From Puffinus mauretanicus (Eukaryota > Chordata > Aves > Procellariiformes > Procellariidae), in NCBI GenBank assembly GCA_023333565.1, contig JAJKFH010002646.1, positions 1,674,001 through 1,738,000 on the forward strand: a stretch of 64,000 bases of DNA, in the 5' to 3' direction. A program made the position numbers and the translations under genes. Shown in pieces: positions 1 to 46,000 of this stretch. The notes under the pieces are model-generated. The model was given only the letters and a program-made list of their open reading frames with translations. It was not told the DNA's origin and did not search any database. Every line of letters begins with the position of its first letter. Positions within the stretch are counted from its first letter, which is position 1.

Positions 1-2
1 TC

Positions 3-37590
<37,588 letters not shown>

Positions 37591-38825
37591 AGAAAAGCGT
37601 TGTAAGAGACTTGGTTATTACCTCATTAACAGATGAATCAAATAATGTGTGGTATTAAAGTATAGCTGCAGCTGTATTTTAAGAGATATTTATACTTTTT
37701 ATATGGAAGATAATTTATATCATCCACACTTAGGGCTTTTTAACATCAACTTTACTTTCTAGGTAATGTGGCTGTGCAATATTTTTTTATTTTGTTCTTT
37801 TTACTTTTCTATTACTTTTTCTTAATTTTGGGTACCTAATTATTTGGAGATTAAAGCACAGTGCATACTTTTGGTTGGTTTATTAATTGGCTCTTAGACT
37901 ACAGAATCCAATGTTACTTGGCTACATTTTACAAGAGGCTTTAGATGCCAAAATAAATTGGATTTTAAAATTCTAATAAGGTCTTACTCATTCAGTTGTC
38001 GTATTTTAGCACTGTAGGAAGTTTAACTGGAAACCAATGAGCTGCTAAAATACTGGATATTTGAAAATGACTATATCTGTGGGTCTTGCAAAGACCATTA
38101 CCGAGTTGTCTCTTCAGATATCACTACAGCTTAACAGTTTTCTACAAAATCATTATCATCATTGTTAAATATGTTATGCCTGTGGGAATATATTTTCTAC
38201 TGATCTCAAAAACATGTTAGTTTACATACTCAATTTTATTACTGGAACTTTAGTTTTCAGAAGCAAATGGCAACTAAGGATTTTTGAATGTTTAATGATA
38301 GCTGCCTTCAAATAATTGGGGTTTTGCAAACTGTGTTAAAATTGCTCCTTACTCTGTCAGTTCTTCAGATGAACATGGACAGTTTTACATGGACTTCCTT
38401 GTATGTACGTAAAATAAGTAAATGTTATAAATTTCTGCAATACTTTTATGAATTTAAGCAATTTTTAAATATTGTTAAAATGTTTTATTGACTACAAAGT
38501 ATTGTAAATATAAATCAATACATCTTCAAATGGGACAATATTGTAAACTTTACCTGTTTAGTGATACAGATAAAATGTTTTTGATATACAGGAATGTTAA
38601 AGGTCTATCGACTTTCCACTGGTGCTGAATAGCATTAAGTTTGGTTTCTCCTTCCTTCCCTTTTCTCTGTTTCAAACAATAATTCACTAAAGGTGGGGGG
38701 GAAAGAGTTACATGTGCATTCACTAATTGTTTTTGAAAAATACAAATTTGTTGTATAATGCATGTTTATTTTTAGCATTGTGTTACTGCATCTGGTGTTA
38801 ATAAAATGAACAAATGACTCTAATG
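37591..38825 (+). other. FAM135A: FAM135A 3' UTR (approximate end)
   Basis: AT-rich sequence after the stop. A canonical AATAAA lies at 38800-38805, with ATTAAA at 38832-38837. An earlier AATAAA (37952-37957) could give a shorter form. A Pumilio-type TGTAAATA occurs at 38503-38510. The end is inferred from the signal, not observed. Confidence 0.6.
38800..38805 (+). terminator. FAM135A: Probable FAM135A polyadenylation signal AATAAA
   Basis: Canonical hexamer about 1.2 kb after the stop codon. Cleavage would be expected 10-30 bases later. ATTAAA at 38832 is an alternative. Confidence 0.5.
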
Positions 38826-39377
38826 GAAGCAATTAAAGAAACTGAAATGTTCTGCTAATTACCAAAATTCTGGGGAGGCTTTTTTGTATATAATTAATAA
38901 TTTTGTATTATTTGAAATGAATATAGCAATAATAGTTTGTAATGAAGTGATTTTGCATTTGGTTTGTTAATACATTCTTTGTAATATTTTTTTTTTCTCT
39001 GTAGCTTACAAGTTTCAGATGACTAACCAGAGTTTGGCAACATACACACTTAAAAGAGTATTTTATTAGTTGCGTTAGGCAAATCCTTACGACACAAAGA
39101 TACCTTAAATACATTCCCCCTCTAACAATGCCTACTTTTATTAATAACTTTTTTACATTATGATGGTGCTAGTATGTTGTAAATATTTGAATTAAGCTCT
39201 GACATCTCAACTGTCTTTTGTTTAACAGTATTCTAGTAGTTGGCTAGTGGCTAAATTTTTACTATCAGTTTAGGAAGCTAGATCTAAAAAATTTTCCTTG
39301 ATTCACAATGATCAAGTTAAACTATTTTTAGTACATAAGTATTTAGACGTTTCTGTCACTACTCAGAAATGTCCGTC

Positions 39378-39888
39378 TGTCATGGTTTAACCTGGCAGGC
39401 AGCCAAATACCACGCAGCCGCTCACTCACTCCCCTGCCCCCTCAGCGGGACGGGGAGAGAATCGGAAGGGTAAGAGTGAGAAAAACTCATGGGTTGAGAT
39501 AAAGACAGTTTAATAGAACAGAAAAAGGGAAAATAATAATGATAAAATATACAAAATGAGTGATGCACAATGCAATTGCTCACCACCCGCGCTGACCGAT
39601 AACCAAGTAGCGATCAGTACTTCCTGGATCACGCCTACCATTCATATACTGAGCATGACGTCACGTGGTATGGAATACCCCATTAGCCAGCTGGGCTGGC
39701 TGTCCTGATCATGTTCCCTCCCACTTTGTGTACCTAGCTCAGTCAGTAGGCAGGGGAGCTGTCCTTGGACTAGGAGGGCACTTAGCAACAACTGAAAACA
39801 TCAGTGTGTTATCAACATTCTTCTCATACTAAATCCAAAACATAGCACTAGGAAGAAATGTAACCCTATCCCAGCCGAAACCAGGACA
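39378..39888 (-). mobile_element. Full-length solo LTR (ERVL-like) with 5-bp target duplication CCGTC
   Basis: A 511-bp element beginning TGTCATGG and ending CCAGGACA, flanked by identical CCGTC at 39373-39377 and 39889-39893. TG...CA termini plus a 5-bp duplication identify a retroviral LTR; 5 bp is usual for ERVL-type elements. No gag or pol sequence is adjacent, so it is a solo LTR left by recombination. On the minus strand a TATA-like tcagtatatgaa (complement of 39641-39652) is followed about 135 bp later by ATTAAA (complement of 39509-39514), consistent with U3-R-U5 order on that strand. Just upstream of the TATA-like box is a perfect CRE, TGACGTCA (39656-39663), overlapping an E-box CACGTG (39662-39667). 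The sequence type is one I recall as abundant in neoavian genomes. Confidence 0.92.
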
Positions 39889-42355
39889 CCGTCCTGCTGC
39901 ATCTCTCTGGAAATCCGAAAGTGTAAAGCATGCTTTTGTGATTAGCAAAGCAGAAATATCCTGGCAGAAATAGCCACTTTTTTTTTTAATAGTAGATCTC
40001 ATCCATGTAAGGAGGCTTGAATTTGGTTTGTTCTTTGAGGAAAATGGATGGTGCAGGAATGTGATATTTGCATCTAAGTTTGTCAAGAAACAGGGCAAAT
40101 TAAGAAAACATTAACTTCTTTTTCCCCCTTCTGATTTGTGTTGCCCAGTGCAGTCCATATGTAGCTCTCTCAGGACTGCAGCTGTTTGACATCTTGAAGT
40201 CTGAAAGGAATAGCTGCTACCTGTGTGCTGTAAGACAATAGTGAGTGGCATGGTGACCCCCAACGTGTCCTTGAAGCATATGAAGCTGCACTGACAGGCT
40301 GTATGGTACACTTACGGTTGCTGTCTGAAAACATGCAATCTTGGTTGTTCTGGACAACTGTGCATGTGTTGCATGGCATACTGCTCCTACTCCCGCCTAT
40401 TTCTGCCCTCTATTTACTAGATAGCAATATGGGCTCTTATATACATAATTGAATGTCATCTGATGCAGTAGCAGCTAGAAAGTGCTCCATCTCACCCCTC
40501 TTCTCTTTGAATCAGAGCTTCATTTCCTGTAGAGACAGTGACCTCTCTTTTATGTGGTATCCTACAGCTGCTCAAAAGAGAATTATGCTGCTTACAGAAT
40601 GAGAGATAAAAATTAAGGTCTTAACATTCCTTCAGAAAGCTGCCAGTCTCTTGTTCCCTGAAGGCAGTAGGCTGCTACTGTTATTTCACAAAGCTCTCAG
40701 CAATATTATTAGGAGGTTATTGCATAAAATGAGATTGTGTCTGAACTTTTGTTTGCAAATTGGGAAAAAGAGCTCATGTTCTACTGTGGAAATCACCAGG
40801 CTTTGCAGCGGAGCCAAGAAATCCCACGTTAATGGAAAACTTTCTCTGTAACCACAAAACACCCTTCATTCCAAGGCAACCTTACTTGCACAGCCCTGAC
40901 CAGGTGTGGTGTTCAGATAACCAGGCCTCTTGACATGGTCAGAGAGGAAGAGGGGGCATTTAGGCAGAATCAGTGGCACACTTGCTTGCTGCCTGCGGCA
41001 GTCCTGGTGTGGTACTTCCCAGATGGCCCCCATGGCCAGCTCACATTCTGGCTCTTCTGAACTGGTCTGCTGCAGCATTTGTGCTAGCTCCAAGTCTGCT
41101 ATCCCCTGCCTTTTAGAACAGCAAAGCAGAGCAGCACACAGTATTGTTTGAGATATATGGTCAGTAAACGAAGGGAGGAAAACAAAAAAAGAAAACATTG
41201 CATTTAATCACAAAGTAAAAAATTCCTGTGGCATGTGCTACATTTGTATTTACCAACGTTCAGATTTATTACCTCCTCATTCACAAGATCTAGAAATACA
41301 TAAATTAGGAGTAAAAAGTAAATTTTGCATTTTTACAGCAATACAATAAATGAAGAACAGGGGAAAAAATGCTTTGAAGACGTCAGTTTATTTTTAGGTG
41401 GAAGAACAGTTCCTAATTAATCTTACATTGCTATTTCATCCTTACCATGTGAGATTGCACATAAGCATGATTTTTCATGGATTTGTGTTAAGCTGTTTAG
41501 GAACAGAGCTTACTGTTACTTGGTTCCTGCAGACAGCTTGGTATGAGTATTTTTAAGGTAAGAATTTCATTATAGTTTTTACTGTATTGAGCACATGCAT
41601 GGCGAGTTCTTGAACTTGGAATGGAGCTGCTTTTTTCTTGCTGCTTTTGGGCAGAAGAGCATTTTTTCTGCATGAGCCACCAATATTCCACTTTATTCTC
41701 TCTGATCTAGAAGCCCAGCATCTTGCTGTTAAACTAACGAAAAGGGTTTCCCATTATTTTTGGTCTCTAATGTCCAATTAACCATGTTATAAAAAGCTGA
41801 TTGAGAAAATGTCACACATAAGGCAGTCAGTTAAATTTAATCACTTTCAGTGTGTAGGCATTGCCAGATGTAGTGCAATAAACTCAGCAGAGCATTGCTG
41901 CTGTTAATTTACCAAGGAGATTTACTTTCTTAAACTCTTCAGACGTGAACACAAAATGCTATTTTAGGCTCTGATCTCCAAGAACGGCTGAGTGAAAGTT
42001 TCTTCTGCAGTTTAGTATCTGTGGACAGTGTGTTTTGAATTCTGTTTTATGGAAGTACAAGGTTAGCTGGAGATGTTTGAAGAGTGACAGAAAGCAAGTA
42101 TTGCCATTTTCAAAACAATAACTGGTGCTAATTAACGGGAGCTCCACCCCATGAGCCCAAGTGTTACTTATCCCAGGGTTAGATTTATGCTGAGAGAGAG
42201 TGTGTTCAAAGCACCTTCACTGGGTAAACTGGGAAAGTGAAAAGATGTGGTCTGAAGTCTTCTGGTTCAGCACTCAGGGTGTGGTTGCTCAGTTTCTTGT
42301 TCCTTTCTTCCTGGAAGGGTGAATAATACCTGCCCGGGCAGGGGGTATAGGACTG

Positions 42356-42420
42356 AGAGAGATTAATTTATTAAATTAATAATAAATTAATAAAATAATT
42401 ACAATATTTAAATAATTTTC
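42356..42420. repeat. AT-rich block with small palindrome
   Basis: Almost pure A/T. taatttatt (42364-42372) and its complement aataaatta (42381-42389) form an inverted repeat with an 8-bp spacer. Confidence 0.7.
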
Positions 42421-42684
42421 TGGTAGCTTTGAAGTTATACAGCCTTTAGTTTGTAAGGACAAACACTAGGTCTGTACATCGCTACGGCATCAGCCTAAAT
42501 TCTTTCATGTCCTAAGTAGCCTTTGTGTATTATTTCAACAATGTAGTTATTTTCATTATTAAAAAAAAAAATAGCTAGCTGGGCTGCACTACACATTGCG
42601 GGGGGGGAAATGGGTCATTTCACCGGCAAACTCTTCATCGTATGGGAGGAACGAGATGCCTTTGCTCCGGGTTTGGAGAGGGAA

Positions 42685-42756
42685 GAGGGGAGCTCCATAG
42701 CTTATTTCAAGAGCCCGGCGAGGGGACCTCCATAGCTTATTTCAAGAGCCCGGCGA
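42685..42756. repeat. 35-bp tandem duplication, two copies
   Basis: gagggga(g/c)ctccatagc followed by ttatttcaagagcccggcga occurs twice with a period of 35 bp (the 29-bp core is at 42693-42721 and 42728-42756). The copies differ at about one base, so the duplication is recent. It sits at the upstream edge of the SDHAF4 CpG island. Confidence 0.9.
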
Positions 42757-42906
42757 TGCCTTCATCAAGAACTTGGCTCTCAAGGCGCCGTTCATCGGAG
42801 ACGGAGAGCGACAAAGGGGAACGGGGCTGTTTTTTAAGGCCGGTGGAAGCTGCGCTGCCCGAAGCCGCCGTCCTGACAGGAACCGTGTTTCCCGCCGCTT
42901 CCCCTC

Positions 42907-42981
42907 GGGCGGGCGAGCGGGGGCGGGGCTCGCGCGGCGTCCGTTGGACGCCGCGCGAGCCCCGCCCCCGCTCGCCCGCCC
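42907..42981. repeat. Perfect 36-bp inverted repeat with 3-bp loop
   Basis: The left arm (42907-42942) begins gggcgggcgagcgggggcgg and ends cggcgtcc. The loop is gtt (42943-42945). The right arm (42946-42981) is its exact reverse complement. The arms are almost pure G/C, so a very stable hairpin or cruciform is possible. Each arm holds a four-run G-quadruplex motif, on + in the left arm and on minus in the right, and a GC box. It may be real, or a fold-back assembly or sequencing artefact. Confidence 0.93.
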
Positions 42982-42990
42982 CCGGCTGAA

Positions 42991-43000
42991 GCGCCTGCGC
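42991..43000 (+). promoter_or_regulatory. SDHAF4: NRF-1-like site GCGCCTGCGC
   Basis: One mismatch from the core GCGCATGCGC palindrome recognised by nuclear respiratory factor 1, located 36 bp upstream of the SDHAF4 start codon. NRF-1 commonly controls nuclear genes of oxidative phosphorylation, so a role is plausible, but it is not shown here. Confidence 0.45.
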
Positions 43001-43012
43001 TGCAGCCCCCTC

Positions 43013-43045
43013 ATGTGTACCGGCTCGGCGCGGCCATGGCTCTGA
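43013..43045 (+). other. Possible short overlapping upstream ORF of SDHAF4
   Basis: An ATG at 43013 opens a 10-codon frame that ends in TGA at 43043-43045, overlapping the main start codon (43036) in another frame. It matters only if transcription starts upstream of 43013, which cannot be seen from sequence. Confidence 0.4.
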
Positions 43046-43075
43046 GGCTGCTGTGCGGCGCGCCGAGGGCAGCGA
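43036..43075 (+). CDS. SDHAF4: SDHAF4 exon 1 coding part
   Basis: gcggccATGg start context. Thirteen codons plus one base, then donor gtaaga at 43076. It encodes the presequence start MALRLLCGAPRAA. Confidence 0.9.
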
Positions 43076-46000
43076 GTAAGAGGCGGGCGGAGGGCGGGAG
43101 GGGCCTGGCTTTGCCGCTGAGGGGCTCCCCAGCTTCTCCTCCCCTTCCTCATGCCGGGGTGTAATGAGCGAGGGAGAGAGGGGCGGTTACCGGCCGGGAA
43201 TGTCGGCGCTGGGATTGTTGAAGGGTGCTTAAGATGGCGGCGGGTGATCGGGACCGTGCGCGACGGGCGGTGTGACCCCCGCCTTTTCAGCGAACGGCAT
43301 CGGTTAGGGGCGGTGGGGTGCCTTCCCCCTCTTCCCCCCCCCATTTCTCTACAGGTTTTCTGCCTTTTTTTTTTTCCGCTCTCGATATTAATATTCTCCC
43401 CTGTATTGCAAACCTTCTGCTATCAGGCCTCACTGTCGGTTCCGGAGGTTTTCTTTCTCTGTCGCTGCTGCGAACTTTTAAACGGTAGTAAAATACTAAG
43501 CCATGGTTTAATATTTGTAGAGAGGCGGGAGGAAACTTACTGTGGCCTTGGAAGTTATTGCTCTGTGCCCTTTATGTGAGGAAATTCAGGTGATTTCTTT
43601 ATGGAGAAACCTAGGCTGGAGGACAAATAAAGTAGCCTGCAGAACAGTGTCTGTCCCCCATGCATGCTCAGCTTGGACCGTTCTGTAGGGTTGCAGGTCA
43701 GGCCACTTCGTTCTCCATCAACAGTTGAGATTTCTGTGATCCTATTGATACAGTATTTCTGAAACAGACCAGTACATATTATTAGAAGAGCTGGGAAAAA
43801 AAGTTGTTAGATGTTTGTGGGCCCTCCTAGGCTCTATTTGACCGTTAGATTCATGGCAAGATTTGGCTGATGCTCCTTGTCTCCCCCGATGAGTGCCCAG
43901 CTCTCAGTGCATGAATGGCTTTGTTATGATAAATTGCGGTCTGTGGGCCACTTCGGAAGACTGGATATTGCGGATGTTGGCTGGGCAGCAACTCTAAAGA
44001 CTTGGGATTTTCAACTTCTTTTCAAATTCAGCTATATAATTAATAAATTGGATGGCTTTGTGACTGCCCATAAAGAATGAGGGGTCAAAGATCAGTTTGT
44101 AGAATGTGGTTTACTGATAAAGTTGATTTTCATCTCATCTTTTTCAGAGGTACTTAATACTGAACTTCTGTCACCTCTCTGTCAAGAAGAATGTATTTTG
44201 GTCAACAATATCAAGTATTGAAAATAGGAAAATGGATTTTCATCTGCTGAGATAATCGATTTCATATCAGTACCTTAATCTGACTTTTAATTGAACTTGG
44301 ACTAGAATATCAGCTTTAATTTAATTTTCTTGCTAGCTTCTCTTTCAGCTTGCTGAAGAATGACAGGATGCTTGGCAGGAGTAGAAAGATCCAATGTATG
44401 CAGAAAGATTAGATTCTTCACTGTTGATAGTCCATTATGTCATGCTTAAAGCAAAAAAAAAAAAATTATTGCTTTGGGGCATTGCCAACAGTTGGCAGGC
44501 ATAATACAGTTTATGTGACTGTAGGGCTTAATGTTAAGGTTGTGGTATTTTAGGATGAATGAATATGCTGATTCTGGGAATACAGGTGGATTGCTGGTTG
44601 GTGTATACGTAGGTGAGTCAAATCCACGCTGCTTGAGAAGGTTTCCTGATGCGATCTCTTTAGCAAGGTAGAATAATAGTTCTTTCAAGTGCTTTGCACC
44701 CAGTCTGGTACAGGGAGGATTTCTGTGAATCTTCCTTCTTAAGAAAAGTCAGAGCTGCTTTAGGCACATGTCCATAGCTAAAATATCTTTAGAGGGTAGT
44801 TTATGCTCACTGTGGACATTTGGCTTTTTAACCAAATGCAGAAATATCAGTCATTTCGAGAGATCTTCATAAGTAATTTTTGACTTGTTTATGACTCTTG
44901 AATTATTTATGACTTAGGATATCTCTGCACCTCCATTTTTATACTACTTGAAAGCACTTTAGGTATGGATATTAATAGGCCTTTCTCTACACTTATGTTA
45001 AAAAAATGTTAGTAGGACTTTAAAGGAAAAAAGTTTATGCTTTTAATTAAAGCATTTGCATGCAGTTATATAATTGAACTTAAATGTGCTCAGTTTGTCC
45101 TGCTTTTGACTACCAGCTGAATTATTTTACCATCATAAGGGAAGCCCAACTACTCTCTACCAACATTCTGGAAAACCTGTTACTAAGGGAACAACGTTTT
45201 ATTTTTTAAAACTTTCTTTTGGGAAAGCAGAAGCTTTTTCTGACTCAAAAGCTGTTGGAAATGAGCCAAAACCTGGAAATCAGCAGGCTTCTTGGGGGAG
45301 GTTAGGACTTCTCCAGGAAAACAGAATGTACTGGTCTATGATAGCATCATTACTATTTAGAGTCTAAAATACAAGAAGGTAACAGTGAAGATAAGTTCAA
45401 GCAGTTTAAAATACACTGTTTATGTGAACTGAGTTATACAACTAACACAGTTTTGCTTGTGTATGGTTCTAGGGCCAAAAATAACTATCTGTGCTGATTT
45501 CTTAGGTGTTCGTGAGTTGAATGTTAAACTAATATTTGGAGTTTGTTTTCCTTTGCTCCCTAGTTTCTGAAGTGAGGGTTTTTCAGAGGTGCTCTGAACA
45601 GTCATAGAGCTATTCAGTATTAAACTCTCACATTTATGCTACTCATGTCTGTCTGTCTGATAGAGTCATCACTGCTTTGCAGCTCTGTGAGGAGCACCAG
45701 CTCTAAGACAGGAGGAAGATCTGAACCTGCTAAGCAGTCACTTAAGAAACCGAAGCTACCAGTAGGTCGATTTGATGAACCAGAGGAGTCCAGTATAGAG
45801 AGGGAACCCCTGGAAAGTAAGTCATGTTTTACAAAATTGAAAGCCATATTTTAAAGGCAAGACCCTGAGGTGCAGTGCTGATGTCAGTTTATGAAGAGGA
45901 GTAGGCATTCATCACTCTTCAGAATCACTTTCTAAGCTTAATGGTTCTGAAAAAAACAGGGCAGTGGGCACTAGTTGGAGCAAATGACGTATGAGGAAAA

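Larger units (their letters stand above)
38826..42640. other. Intergenic region FAM135A-SDHAF4
   Basis: About 3.8 kb. It holds the solo LTR at 39378-39888, an AT-rich palindromic block (42356-42420), and otherwise unassigned sequence. A 110-codon minus-strand open frame (40866-41198) in a moderately GC-rich patch is not recognised. Confidence 0.7.
42640..43345 (+). promoter_or_regulatory. SDHAF4: CpG island promoter of SDHAF4
   Basis: An abrupt rise in GC and CpG density, spanning the SDHAF4 start codon (43036) and the first 270 bases of its intron. No TATA box at a sensible distance. GC boxes (gggggcggggc, 42919-42929, and its complement at 42959-42969) suit Sp1-type activation, and an NRF-1-like site lies at 42991-43000. 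A TATA-less CpG island is usual for housekeeping mitochondrial genes. Long overlapping open frames on both strands here are a by-product of high GC. Confidence 0.85.

Noticed and set aside
39829..40098. Minus-strand 89-codon frame overlapping the solo LTR end.
   Set aside because: Spans the LTR boundary and target duplication; not a retroviral gene product I recognise.
42642..43045. Overlapping + strand open frames upstream of and through the SDHAF4 start (115 and 90 codons).
   Set aside because: Composition-driven frames in the CpG island. The conserved SDHAF4 frame starts at 43036 in a strong Kozak context.
42742..43344. 200-codon minus-strand open frame across the SDHAF4 CpG island.
   Set aside because: Arg/Pro/Ala-rich text expected from GC-rich DNA. 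It overlaps a tandem duplication and a palindrome and shows no domain or conserved motif.
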